DNA of 64,000 bases from Kazachstania africana CBS 2517 (GCF_000304475.1 NC_018941.1:372001-436000); one strand, 5' to 3'. Numbered from the stretch's first letter, positions 9,583 to 21,174 are shown. Notes: a model not told the origin generated them from the letters alone. Numbers and translations are program-made.

Positions 9583-10936
9583 TAAATTACCTCCACTAAA
9601 ATGAATATATTCTTTATAACAGCTAGAGAAAAAAGCGTTCTTGAAATAACGAGTGGCAAACGGAACTAATTAGTGCTACAGGGAAATGAATGAGGTCTTT
9701 GAATAGCTTCTACGGCCTAAAAGCTATAGATTAGCAAACCTGAGATTGGTGTGTTTATAGATATTGTATATTTGCTAAGGTGAATGAAATTGCTTTTGTC
9801 TTCGCGATATTTTTTCAATTGACGTTTTTTTTTGCACGTTGAACGAAACGTGCTGCTTTCAATGATTTCGAAGGGCTGCACTTATTTACTATTAGTTCAG
9901 AAAACAAATTGGTAGAAACTTTAAATAGATTGTGATATAAGTATACATTTAAGAAAAGGTTTTCTAATTTTAGCCTAGCTTTGTTTTATAAAATGTCGTA
10001 TCAGTAGTCCCATTAATCCCGCTACGAGCTTGCATGACTCGATTATATCATATAATAGTTAACAATGATGCATATATTAGCTCTTCCTTCTTTACTAGCT
10101 CTGTGATAATCACTGATATCTATCTTAAACAAATTAATTTGTTTGGGGATATGTAAGCCAGTAAAGTATCAACAAATGTTATTTTCCCCAACCAACCGTT
10201 TATCCTTTACTACATAGAACAAATCTAAAATTTTACGGTCGACACTTACAATATCTTATATCTATACAATATAGGCATTCATCCCAACTTTTTGAAGGGC
10301 AACATTATTTTAGAAAGATTACTGCTGTCAGACATTTTTCTTTAGATTGATAGGCATGACAAACTCGTTAAATGACATCGTGTCCATTTTTATGATTGAA
10401 AAATTATAAATTGTTTTTCTTGAATAGGTATTCCACGCCTTTGAAGTTCAAGGTACACTATCCATAATGCTTATTTTTGTAAATTTGAGGGCAATAAATT
10501 GCGTAGAAAAATATTTTCTTGCATTCAGGGTTTCCTTGATGGAAGTATCATTCCAAACTTTCGATTAAGAAGGGCAAAAAATTTAGGGCCTTACAATACG
10601 ATAGTTACTGTAATAGTGTACTGAAATGTACACTTTTTCGTTACTGGTACAAGACCCTACCGAATGGTATCCAAAGGGCAGATCGTGAAGTTTCTAACTG
10701 AAACTACTGCCATTCCATCGTCAACTATAATAAATTGTTTATTGAAAATGATTTACATTGTTAAATAGAGAACAATTAAAACTTAATTGACTTATTTATT
10801 GTATTTTAGATTGAATAAAGGCAAGTATGGTATTTTGTTTAAAAAAAATGGAAACAGATTATTCTTTCTCGACGGTTTAGTGACTTACATCGTTTTTCGA
10901 ATCCATCTGAAGCAGCGTTCTATAGTAACCAAAAAG
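9583..10936. other. Intergenic region between PMR1 and MIN8
   Basis: These 1.35 kb start as the PMR1 promoter and run to the 3' end of MIN8. On chromosome XVI of S. cerevisiae SUT2 and RPA135 would lie around here. I see no coding remnant of either, no tRNA and no clear repeat. An uncharacterised small RNA cannot be excluded. Confidence 0.5.
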
Positions 10937-11280
10937 TTAATTATCCTTTTCATTTTCCTTTAATATATCATTAAGACCTGATTGCTGAGGATTGGCTGTG
11001 ACTCTTAAGCTATCATCATAAGCAAATTTCCTGTAAGTAAAATAAGCTCCAGAGCACAACGCGACACTCACGGCCAAAAACAAAGGTGTTAGTTCAATAG
11101 GAACAGTTTTGCTAACCTTTTTGTTCTACAGCAATGAAAAAACTTACGAAGTTTTCAAATTAACGGTCAGTACACATTTTATTCACTTCAATTATGAGCC
11201 ATCAGCAAAAACAATATTGTTCAAGCCCCTAAGAAAACATAACATACCGCAACATTAAGGAGTACCTGTGAAGATCTCAT
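10937..11280 (-). CDS. MIN8: Small mitochondrial protein, two exons
   Basis: A two-exon gene encoding 73 residues was read directly from the minus strand. Exon 1 is 11248-11280 and encodes [11 protein letters not shown]. Exon 2 is 10937-11125 and encodes 62 residues, including [20 protein letters not shown] and [16 protein letters not shown]. The single hydrophobic stretch followed by a YRKF and DDSLR segment resembles small MLRQ/B12D-type mitochondrial membrane proteins. Its position directly before the YPR011C carrier matches YPR010C-A (MIN8), which I recall as also having a first exon of this size. The splice phase is 0 and the reading frame is uninterrupted. The specific function is not known to me. 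The gene model is well supported by splice signals, frame and synteny; the name rests mainly on synteny. Confidence 0.8.
11126..11247 (-). other. Spliceosomal intron of MIN8
   Basis: This 122-nt intron begins with a perfect GTATGT donor right after GTTGCG and ends with GCTGTAG. The best branch point is TACTGAC (minus strand, within 11160-11175), one base from the canonical TACTAAC. The distance from branch point to acceptor is normal for yeast. Confidence 0.75.
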
Positions 11281-11569
11281 ATTGTCAGGACTATAGCAGA
11301 TGAGGATTAGATAATATCAAAAGGTGATATGAATTGTCAGTATATAATTTTTTATAAATATTAACATGAATATATATGCTTCTCACTCCTTATTTTCATA
11401 GTCCGAAGATTATGAAACATCGATGCCGGTATCCGAGCCAACCATATTGGAGTTAAAAAAATAGTCTTACAATAGTTTTGATGTCCATTTGTTTAAAAGA
11501 GTCGAGCTAGTTGAGGTCTAGCAAGTAGCTCTTCTTATATATATTTCAGCCGAAATTGTATGTTGTGCA

Positions 11570-12541
11570 TCACAGTCTCTTGATGCTATTGCAGGTCATT
11601 TCATAAACTAGCCAGCTTACCGCAGTAGAAGGTACCACTTTTAGTAAATTAGCCTCTAATCCCTTATAGTAGCCTCGAAGGCCTTCTGTTCGAGCAATTG
11701 TCTTCAGAGCATCATAAATGCCTGTATAGTAGAATCCCAACTCATTATTGCCCATTGTCAGTATCTGAAATCTTCGCCGGAGTAAATCAAAAGGATAGGT
11801 GAGAGTCTGCGCTACCCCTCCACTTATCGCGCCAATAGTTAGCATATAAGTATTTTGCTTTAAGGAAGATTTCAAGTTGTTGACATCCTCCTCTTTAGGT
11901 AAATATTCTCTTAATTGCTCGTAAATAGTAAAGTTTAATGCTACGTATGGAATAATCCCCAGAGAGGTGGGCCAAATGCCTCTAAATAATCCAAATACTT
12001 TACCTTCTTCTCTATAAACTTTGCTGAATAATTGCCAAAATCCAGGTGGCTTTAAAGTATTGGCAGCTTTACTATTTCTTAAATTTTCTAGGTTCGACGT
12101 TTGAATTGACAGCCTAGTTTTCAATAAATCTAATGGATATGTAGCAATAATACTGCAACCGCCACATAAGGCACCACTGATCAAACGCTGGACATTGGTT
12201 AATTGCGCCACTGCACTATTCTTATCAACGTGAAATATGTTTTTCTTACAATAATCATAAACAACGAACTGAACTGCACTATATGGGAATACTCTTATAC
12301 AGTTGAGACCGTTTCCACGGAATAAACCCTTGACATTCTCTTCTTTATAAACTTGAGATATGGCCTTAAATACACCATTATTGTATGGAGCTCTTGTACT
12401 TTGAACTTGTAATAGAATTTTGACTCTCTCAAAGGGTGAAACTACTGTCCTGGATACTGCCCCAGCGATTCCACCTGATACGAATGTAACGTTCGACTCA
12501 TTTTGTAAAATGGTCTGTGCCGTTGAAACCATCTCATTCAT
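11570..12541 (-). CDS. Mitochondrial carrier, APS/PAPS transporter type
   Basis: This 323-residue member of the mitochondrial carrier family is orthologous to S. cerevisiae YPR011C (about 326), reported as a transporter of adenosine 5'-phosphosulfate and PAPS. It has three repeats of about 100 residues, each opening with the signature P-x-[DE]-x-x-[KR]: PFERVK, PLDLLK and PFDLLR. Each is followed by segments such as GLFRGNGLNCIRVFPYSAVQF, GLFRGIWPTSLGIIPY and GYYKGLEANLLKVVPSTAVSW. Two membrane segments per repeat are expected in the inner membrane. There is no targeting extension, as usual for carriers. Its neighbour MIN8 is the same as in S. cerevisiae. Confidence 0.92.
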   Translation of the reverse strand: MNEMVSTAQTILQNESNVTFVSGGIAGAVSRTVVSPFERVKILLQVQSTRAPYNNGVFKAISQVYKEENVKGLFRGNGLNCIRVFPYSAVQFVVYDYCKKNIFHVDKNSAVAQLTNVQRLISGALCGGCSIIATYPLDLLKTRLSIQTSNLENLRNSKAANTLKPPGFWQLFSKVYREEGKVFGLFRGIWPTSLGIIPYVALNFTIYEQLREYLPKEEDVNNLKSSLKQNTYMLTIGAISGGVAQTLTYPFDLLRRRFQILTMGNNELGFYYTGIYDALKTIARTEGLRGYYKGLEANLLKVVPSTAVSWLVYEMTCNSIKRL

Positions 12542-14455
12542 TTGAGAATAAGATGGATGATACTTGATTCTGACGAGGATTGTATCTTGAGATGATCTAT
12601 TTGGTAAATAATAATCTTGCTCCGTTTATCTTCACGAACCTTATTGTAAAATGGAAAAGCGGGCCCACTGATTGATTTTCAAATTTCACGTTTAGTCGAG
12701 GTGAGGCTATTCTGGAATCAGAGTTCAATAAATTTCTCGGTGCCCTGCCAAAAAACAAAACTTGACAAAACTTATTGGAAAGGACATCTTATGTTGACTA
12801 TTTCGCTGTTTTTAATCAAGAACAAGAACTGTGTAATGACCCTCTTACCATCAAAGATCTGATGAGGGAATATTTTTTCTTGCAATCGTCAATTGAAACA
12901 ATCAAAGAGCCTTATTACAAGCTGAAATTGTCGAGTCGATGTTTGCAGACAACATACAGGATTGAAAGATTCCGGCTGAACTGCATAAATGAGATTACTA
13001 TGCAAATGAAGGTCGACCCTACATAAAACAAGAAAGAAACAACAAAAAGAAAAATGAAATGCAATTTCCAAAAATAACTGTGAGGCGCATATATACCTAC
13101 ACAACAACAATTGCATACCACGATGTTCTACCAGCATTCATTCTGACGTTAACGAGGACGAATATTGTTAGTTGGAAAGGTATGGTGTATTACCGGTGTA
13201 TATCGCTCTGCACTGGTAGTTCCATATCAAGACAGTTGTGGCTTGATATTTCTCCGATTTAATTGATTCTTTACCCACCCGTAAGGTTTTCCACACAATC
13301 ATTGGTATATCTTGCGTTGTATTTTGAAACAATACTGCACTGTATACGGACAATACCCTCAGTTGTTTCTCCCTTAACGTATCGTAGGCAATGAACGCGT
13401 CGCATAGAATATGCACCCGACGGCTGCAGGAAATTCTCTTCAACGTCAACATCTCAAATGAATTTTTAACCACGATTATGGAAATCATGTGTCGGAAGCC
13501 ATTCATGCAATAAGGGAAACTGCTAGAATCGCATGGAATTCTTAGTTCTTAAACCCGGGAACCCCATGGATCCAGTAAGCACGCCTTACTTCACATATAG
13601 CTTGCTTTCTCGCATTCAATAATAACTTTAACTTTAATTAACTTTGGTTCATAAAATACGGATTTTATTTCAATTTTTTGAAGTATCACATTCTTCTTAA
13701 AGGTTTAGGATGGCTGAACAGACCGTGGTTTAAAGACTAAAAACGTACCATATGCAAAATTAGATGAAAACATCGAATGTATAGTGAAGTCTTTTCGGGG
13801 ACAAGAGAACCCAAGTCTCCTTTCTTGGTTCCACAGAGAGGGTTTAATCCGTTCGAAAGACTCTTGTGAGACAGCTACAGTTTTACAACAAATCTTTATG
13901 CCGCACATTCATTACAAGAAATCAAAATAATAAAGTATACTTCTTCTTGTATGATATATCGGCATAAGTCTCGTCAAAATCTTTGACAGTGTCTCTCTTT
14001 GACTCTTGTTTAATTTTTTCTTCTTCTATAATCCAAAAGGCAACCAGAAAATGATTTTTAATGAATATTTTTGTAAACAATTGGTAGGATCAATTATATG
14101 GCTCTTGAGGGGCAAATAAAAAAAATGTAGCGTTTCAATCGTGGTGATACAAAAATTAAGAACTTGCAATACCATCAATTAAAAAAGTCAAATCATGAAC
14201 TTGAGTCGAAATTTGAAGCTGTTTCTATCAGCTTAAATAGAGAACGATTAATAGATAAAAAGTATTAGAGTAAAAAGCAAACTCAATTGGAATATATTTA
14301 TTAAATTTTTATAGGAGATTATTTACTTGTGCAATACGCAATACTTCCAGTACAGTGAAAAAACAAATTTGATGTACAAGAAAACGTAGCCCACGGTAAG
14401 AATAGTGAATATAGTGCAAAATTTTTCAAACAAACGTTGTTTAATCCGTTTCATT
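12542..14455. other. Intergenic region upstream of the YPR011C carrier
   Basis: These 1.9 kb separate the carrier gene from the first zinc-finger gene. An open frame of 83 codons at 12775-13026 (+) has no ATG near its start, and the first in-frame ATG is at 12859. Its predicted product is helical and not recognised (see findings). An open frame on the other strand at 13168-13506 looks like chance. No tRNA or transposon was found. Confidence 0.5.
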
Positions 14456-15688
14456 TCAAGCATTTTTTTTAGTTAAACCTTTCTTTCTGTTCTTCTTGAT
14501 CAACCTTCTTTCATGAGATTTTAAATGTCTCAACATATTACTTTTCACATTGAATGATTTACTGCAATCTTCCCAAGTACACTTGAAAGGCGTATCACCA
14601 GTATGGATTAAATAATGCGTCTTCAACGTGGAAGGTCTTGAACAAATCTTACCACAAACTGGACATTGCTTCCTCAATTTAACGGCTGAAGTGAAATTAA
14701 CCGTATAGTTCTTCTTGTCTCTATTTGATTTTGTGCTATTCTTTTTGGACGTCTTATTCATTGTATCTGGAGAGGTTGAAGTAGATCTTGAAGATGATGA
14801 TGGAGATGGCATTGTTGGAGAAAAGTAAGCATTTTCCTTATTGATAGTATTATCTACAAGATTGGCATTATTAAAAGGAAAAGACTGTTCAGGCATATTA
14901 TCTATGGCACTAAGAGAATTGACTAATGGACGTATAGGCTGTGGATTCAATACAGATGGACTTGTTATTGAAGGATGCTGCTGCATATGATAAGTATTAG
15001 TATTGATATTACCATTATTAGAGGTATTATCATGCTGTTGTAATTGTAACTGCTGATGCTGTGGTTGCTGTTGTGAAATCACATAGTAGTTGTTTAGTAA
15101 TTGTTGTGGTTGTGGTTGTATGTAAGAATAATATTGCTGTTGATAGAAATGAGATTCAGGTGACATATGGTCATCTCGCATGTTCAAAATTGTATTAGAT
15201 CCTTCAAAACTTTGTACAGATGATGTAATACTTTGTGGGGTAAGATGTTGTTGTGGTGTGACTAGCACTATTTGGGTTGATCTTTGTTGTTGGGGAGGTA
15301 CTTGAGGCTGCTGCTGCTGCTGTTGTTGTTGTTGTAATATTGGAGGTGGAGAAGGTGTAGTGGTGACAGCCACGCTAGCTTGTTGGTAATATTGAGAATC
15401 ATTGAATTGCAATGAAGGAAGTAAAGAAGAAATAGATGGTAATTTTAATTTTGGCTGTTGAGATTCGAAAATAGATGAATTTTGACTGATATTATTATCA
15501 TTTCCATTCAATATTGAAGGCGGAGCAGGCAGTATAGAATGCAATTTTGGTAAACACTGATTTCTATTTTGAAATCTGTTACTAGGAATGGCAACGTTAT
15601 GATTAGAAACAGAAGTAGCTGTAGGATTGTTACCATTATTGTTGTTGTTATAGGCTTGCATTTGATGAAAGTTAGCAATGGTCGTCAT
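14456..15688 (-). CDS. CMR3: C2H2 zinc-finger protein, CMR3/YPR015C family
   Basis: This 410-residue putative DNA-binding protein has a Gln/Asn-rich N-terminal two-thirds (runs of Q at about 118-126 and elsewhere). Two C-terminal C2H2 fingers start at KQCPVCGKICSRPSTLKTHY and FKCTWEDCSKSFNVKSNMLRH and are followed by a very basic tail. In S. cerevisiae CMR3 (YPR013C) and YPR015C lie between YPR011C and TIF6 in the same orientation, so this gene is in the CMR3 position. It is longer than S. cerevisiae Cmr3 (about 317) because of the Q/N tracts. A second family member lies 4.6 kb away. Which of the two is strictly CMR3 rests on order only. The role is transcriptional by inference. Confidence 0.8.
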   Translation of the reverse strand: MTTIANFHQMQAYNNNNNGNNPTATSVSNHNVAIPSNRFQNRNQCLPKLHSILPAPPSILNGNDNNISQNSSIFESQQPKLKLPSISSLLPSLQFNDSQYYQQASVAVTTTPSPPPILQQQQQQQQQPQVPPQQQRSTQIVLVTPQQHLTPQSITSSVQSFEGSNTILNMRDDHMSPESHFYQQQYYSYIQPQPQQLLNNYYVISQQQPQHQQLQLQQHDNTSNNGNINTNTYHMQQHPSITSPSVLNPQPIRPLVNSLSAIDNMPEQSFPFNNANLVDNTINKENAYFSPTMPSPSSSSRSTSTSPDTMNKTSKKNSTKSNRDKKNYTVNFTSAVKLRKQCPVCGKICSRPSTLKTHYLIHTGDTPFKCTWEDCSKSFNVKSNMLRHLKSHERRLIKKNRKKGLTKKNA

Positions 15689-18600
15689 TTATGAAGTCTA
15701 CGATACTTTAGATGGAAAAGATCAAAGAAAAAGAAATGTAACGAGATGTGGTTATTTGCAATTTTCCTTTTGACAATCTTCAATTCTCACTTATTTCACT
15801 TAAATGAGAAGAAGAATAAATGAATGATGTTATTATACACAAGAATAAAGAACTTAACTGTGTATTGAGTGGTTTATGAAATTTATTGATTTTGGAGAAA
15901 ATAGTTAGTTATGAAAGAATAATGTTAGCTTTTGTTATCGAAAGTAAGAATAAAAAGAATTTTTATGATATATTAGAATACCACTTTTAATTTTAATAGG
16001 ATAACGGAATGATATTTATATATGCAGTAAATCAAGAGGTTCTCAATTATTTTTTTTTTCTGCCTTGGGTCAAATTTGATGCTAAGATAGTTAATAATGC
16101 AAGTTGAAGCAATTGATCTCTAGTATATTCGAATGGGAACTGTGTATGGAAAACTCTGATTATCAATGCGATTTCTTAGAACGATACAGTAAAAACGAAG
16201 AGAAGAAAAAATGTATTCTAAAAAAGATTGATGGGAGGAAAAAGTTTAATCACGCAATGAACTGCATATGAGTACGACAGACAAAGAAATTTGTTTCAAG
16301 CGTTAGTTGAAACAGGAAGAAGAAGAAGAAGAGAGGGACAGAGACAGAGTAAATGCTCTTGGGAAGAAGATCAAGATTGATTCAGTGTTTTTCATTCAGG
16401 CGTAATAGCCAACACATGCATTAAGTTAGTTATTTTAAGATTTTTCAATGGGAACACCCGGTGTTTATTAAGAAATGAGTATTAATACCGTACAAATCTT
16501 TGGAGTGAATTGACGTAGAGACAGAATAATAGTATGTACTGCAAGTGAGCATGCAAAAAAAGAAACGTAGTTAGAGATTAAATTAGGTGATTATCAAATG
16601 GGGAAAATTTCAACACTATGGGATACCGTTGGTGGTAGCTACTTTTCTTTTCCTTCAATTTCCTAATAAGAAATTTTTAGAGAAAAGATAATTGATCGAG
16701 ATTTTTTTTTTAACAAGAAAATGGAAAATGAAACGATTATTCGCTATATTTGCTAAGAAAGATAAGAAGGAGGAGAGAAAGCGGATAAGAACTATATAAA
16801 CGTATCCATGTTTCCCGTATATCAGTAAATCAAATGAATTTTAATGCCTTCCATTCTTTAGACGACAAACCAGTAAATACGCCGAACAGAAAGCAGTGGG
16901 GGATAAGTAAGTAGTGCTTGCAGTAGAGTTCTTAAAAGAAAAAAGGACGCATAGTTGTCATATTTTGACTACCCGTTGTGTATATGCTCTCTGGATCGTA
17001 ACAAAGGGCCACGTCAATTGAAAATGGGAAAGGAAAAAAAGTAGGAAGAATGGTGAGAAATTTGTCAGAGAAGAAAAGAAAATGATGAACAGTGACAGGC
17101 GGTGCAAGCAATTGTTTGAGATCAGTAAGATTTGCTCGTAAAACAAAAATAATAGGAGAAAATTGCACGGGATTATTCTGGCTGACGCTGAAACCGTGCA
17201 GGAGAGACCCATTTCAAGTAGGAAAAAGTCGTATTTCAAGTATCCCACGAGACAAAACAAATAGAAATTGAAAGTTGAAATATGCAAGAATGTGTGTCTC
17301 TCCTGTAACTGAGTGGAGTAGCTACTATGTCTTATTAGGAACGTGTCGCAGAATGGTAGGAAATGCGGTACATTTTCTTGCAACCATCTGAGTAGTGTCT
17401 TGGAACCTACGCACACGCAATATATTATTGCTACTGCTAAAGGATCACAGAAAAAGAAAAGAATTTAGCTCAAGATTATCAAAACAATAATCAGTAGGCA
17501 ATCGAAAGGTAATTATGATTTTCAACGTACACATAGGCCAATTTGAAACAAAAAGAAAAAAATCATTTGAACGGAATATGCTGATTTAAAATATTAAGTG
17601 GACAGGGATTATGAAACTAGAAATATGTAATCATTCAATACATAGTATTCTTTCTCTCTGTAAAGGTGGGTCTGTCACCTTCCTTCCAAAAAACAAAAGG
17701 TTATTTTGCTTCCATTCTTGATGTTGGTCTACCGATCAAGACACAGGGACTTTATATTTATTACAATTTCATCAAATTCCGAAACTTTAGCTAATAAAAA
17801 AGGAGCTATTTATAGGCCTAACAAGATAGATAGTAATAAAAGTAGAAGGTCTGGAATTTATTTATATATTCGATCTGTTTTCTATTCTACAATAAGTACA
17901 GCGTGTATTGTATGAATTAGAAAATCAGTAACCAACGCAGGTGAGTCATGCCTACGTCTTGCTATTGGAGTACATTCTTCTATGATGATTTTTATTTTTA
18001 TTTTCCCTAGCAGTTTACTAGTATGGGGTAGGAATGTCAATTTGACACCAAATATTGTTTTTCTTTCTTTTTTATCAAAGCGATATATTCAGATTGACAG
18101 TGAGGCTTTTATGAATATTGTTGAATTAAGTTGTCGTCAAGAAATTAATCTTTCAATATGGTATTAATCAACATTCAATTAAAATGATGAACTCATGGCA
18201 CATCCGTTTAATTGTATGGCTTAACTTTTATTGTCCTATCTTGTTGAATAGGAATAAGAAAAATGCACCCCCTGATATTAAAATCCTAATAATATCAATT
18301 GAACTAAACCTCATTGTTCTCAATTCCTTTCGTCATTTTTCAGTACCCACGAGTGTAACAATGGATCATCTATATTGTCTTCCTACTTCTCAGTTTTGCC
18401 TAATTTTTCCTATTTCATGGATACTACGGATCGGTATTAACTTACTACCTAAACCCCGTCGTAAGATAGCCATTTTCCCATTATGGACTATCTGATGGGG
18501 AAAAAAGGTAGACGCACTGTTGTCTTCTTCATCAATTGTTGTGACCTAATTATTGGTTAGTATTGCTCCGCGTATTCCCCTTTCAACATAGTACAAATCA

Positions 18601-20262
18601 TTTTATAACATGCATTATTTCTCTTCGTACGCGCCTATTGAATAAACTTAGGCATCGTTTCTAAAACAAATAGAAAGTAAAAAAAGACTTGTAAAACATC
18701 TAACGATCTTGTCACCAGCCACTAGATCCTATTGTCACCACATAAAAATTTAAAATATATCCTATCTATTCTTAATAGAAAATCTAGAAGGAAACGTTGT
18801 ACCAAATTCGAAGCCTTGCCTATCAATTTGTCGTGAGGGTGGAAAGAGATCTCTAAACGGATGTTTCCTTTTTCAGTTTAGCTTTCTCAATAAATTTTTC
18901 CTTGCACAGCTATCGCAAATGAATTTACCGCAACACTTTATTTTTTTGACTCTTGATTTCTCTGCCGCAAATGTGCCTGTCAAAAGTTTAAAGAACTCGT
19001 TTCTTTTTCTTTGGTTCTCAATTGCGATTTTTTCCTCAAAAAAAATGGTTCTCTGACTTTCCAGTCAACATCCATTGTACAGCAAATTCTCATAAGAAGT
19101 ATTGTCATCTGCGTACTCTGTTCAATTGACTGCACCAATGGGAGCACCATTTGCTTCCCTGCCCCCTCTTACCGCCCATTCCGGTATATTTTGACATTCA
19201 AGTATCACTGCTAGACTCGTCAACATAAAGAACTCTAAAAGAACTTCTGCACTTATACATCCGCAATTCCCACATCCGTGGTCCAATCCTTATTTTAACA
19301 ATCCCATATGCATTGACGAATGCATAATCTCCTGATAAATACTGAAATCGATCACAAAATTCAGGGAGATAGAAGTATACTAAGAGCAAGAAGAAGAATC
19401 TAGAGAAACTTTCGAAATGAGAACGGATCAGAATGTCTTATTCGGGATTTTTGTAAAACTTGACAGCAGTACGTGATATTTTTTTTGAATTACTAATGAA
19501 TCTGAGTGCAAAAAGTTAATTTATTATCGCCTGAGTCTCGATAGTGCAAATGAACTCATTAACATAGATGTCCTCTTTAGACATTTACAAAAGGCTCAAC
19601 TTCGTTCGCTCTTGATAATTTAACGAACCTATTTCAAATTTCAAATTCTCTGTTATTCTTATTATTGGTAAGTACGGTCGCAACACGATACTCAAGAATG
19701 TTGAAACAATTCTTACTACACTAACAACCCTAAACTTTTGTCACATCAGGTCACATTGTAAATCATTTTTACGTCATTTTATTTCCTCTTCTTTTCTACA
19801 AAATGTATATACAGAAAGAATGCCAGTTGCCTGCATTGAAATATGGATTACGTTTTTCCCTTCCTTCTAGAGTCCTATTCACCTACTTTTCTGTATCAAC
19901 CGTTGCGCATGTAAGGTTTGTTTTACTTTCGAGGTCAAGAATGATTTTTCGTTCATTTATTTTTTTCGAGATCGAAATTATGACGTATTTCTGTTTTTTC
20001 TTGATTCATCGTCTTTCTTGCGTTGTTTTTTCCATTCATCAGGTCCAAATTTTACAAAAAAATTCATTACGTATTTGAAAAGTTGATCTTTACGCGTACA
20101 TTCTTGTCGTTAAATTTTCCTCTTCTTCTTACGTTGCTTTAAAGTCCCCGAATACAGCATCATGGTCATTCACTATTCAAAAAAGTTATTGTCAATATTT
20201 AAGGTCTATAAAATTGAAGCGGATATAATATATATGTTTATTTACGTGTCATTCATAGTTTT
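15689..20262. other. Long intergenic region (4.6 kb) between the zinc-finger genes
   Basis: This is the largest non-coding stretch in the window and is exceptional for a compact yeast genome. It contains purine-rich stretches (GAA/AGA runs near 16318-16340 and 17020-17080), many poly-T runs and several short open frames without homology. On the minus strand there are a cysteine-rich open frame at 18873-19064 and a TACTAAC heptamer at 18556-18562 followed by an open frame (see findings). No tRNA, LTR or known RNA gene was recognised. Part of it should be the promoter of the CMR3-like gene. Confidence 0.5.
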
Positions 20263-21174
20263 TTAAATAAGATCCTTGCCTGCCTTAACAATCTTTGTCT
20301 GTAACTTTTTACTCAATTTCTTTTCATGACTCTTGACGTGTCTCAGCATATTGCTCTTAACGTTAAATGCCTTGGGACACCCTGACCATGTGCATTTGAA
20401 TGGTGTATCGCCAGTATGAATCAAGTAGTGTGTCTTCAAAGTAGATGGTCTAGAGCACATCTTACCGCAAACAGGGCATTTTTTGCGTTGTCTTATCTCC
20501 CTACTTAAATGTTTCTGTAAAGGCATACCTGATCCTATTATGTACCCGTCATTCAATTGTTTTTGAGAAGGTAAGGATGTTGTAGAAGAAGCTCTTGAAA
20601 TATCATTACTATTTTTCCTGCTACTACTGTTACTACTAGGAGCAGAAGATGATGTATCTGTAAGAGGTAATAATGGAGTAGTACAAATTGGTTGATTTGA
20701 AATCTCACGTAATTGTAAGGGGGCTGCAAAGTAGTAGCTTTGAAGTAACTGTTGCCTTTTGGGACTTTCTCCTGAAGGCGAACTATATGTGTTTCCTAAG
20801 GGAGTTGATGCTGTACTTCCAACTGGCGATGGGTAATAACTTGGTACTGTATGGGGAATCTCTGTAGGATGTGTTATTACTTTATTTGGTGATTGAAAAT
20901 GATGAACATATTGTGCTTGAAAATATTCAGGTGTTCTAGCAACCATTTCATTGAAGGATGGTAATTTAACTTTTGGGATATCACTATTTTCATTATTTCT
21001 GATGATATTTTGTATAATGGAGCTTGTGGATGGCTTGATATAAGGCGTTGAAGGTGGCAGAATCTTATGAAGCACTAATTTAGCATTATCAATTGGTGTG
21101 CAACTTGGAAAAGACTGGTTAGGATATACCGTTTCATCATTAATATTGAGGCAGGTAGCTCTTGGATATGACAT
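20263..21174 (-). CDS. C2H2 zinc-finger protein, CMR3/YPR015C family, second copy
   Basis: This 303-residue putative transcription factor is in the position of YPR015C. The ATG at 21174 (MSYPRATCLN) is chosen because the frame further upstream opens only with TTG. The N-terminal region is rich in Ser, Pro and Thr and holds the segment VKLPSFNEMVARTPEYFQ. Two C-terminal C2H2 fingers, starting at KKCPVCGKMCSRPSTLKTHY and FKCTWSGCPKAFNVKSNMLRH, are almost identical to those of the gene at 14456-15688, while the N-terminal halves do not align well. The tail is basic. The pair therefore probably binds the same or similar DNA and differs in regulation or partners. Function is inferred. Confidence 0.82.
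   Translation of the reverse strand: MSYPRATCLNINDETVYPNQSFPSCTPIDNAKLVLHKILPPSTPYIKPSTSSIIQNIIRNNENSDIPKVKLPSFNEMVARTPEYFQAQYVHHFQSPNKVITHPTEIPHTVPSYYPSPVGSTASTPLGNTYSSPSGESPKRQQLLQSYYFAAPLQLREISNQPICTTPLLPLTDTSSSAPSSNSSSRKNSNDISRASSTTSLPSQKQLNDGYIIGSGMPLQKHLSREIRQRKKCPVCGKMCSRPSTLKTHYLIHTGDTPFKCTWSGCPKAFNVKSNMLRHVKSHEKKLSKKLQTKIVKAGKDLI

Noticed and set aside
16932..17416. Two overlapping minus-strand open frames, up to 152 codons
   Set aside because: They lie opposite purine-rich DNA, give Phe/Leu-rich sequence without recognisable domains, and have no synteny partner.
18184..18495. Plus-strand open frame of 103 codons
   Set aside because: No recognisable motif, unusual composition, and within a region rich in chance frames.
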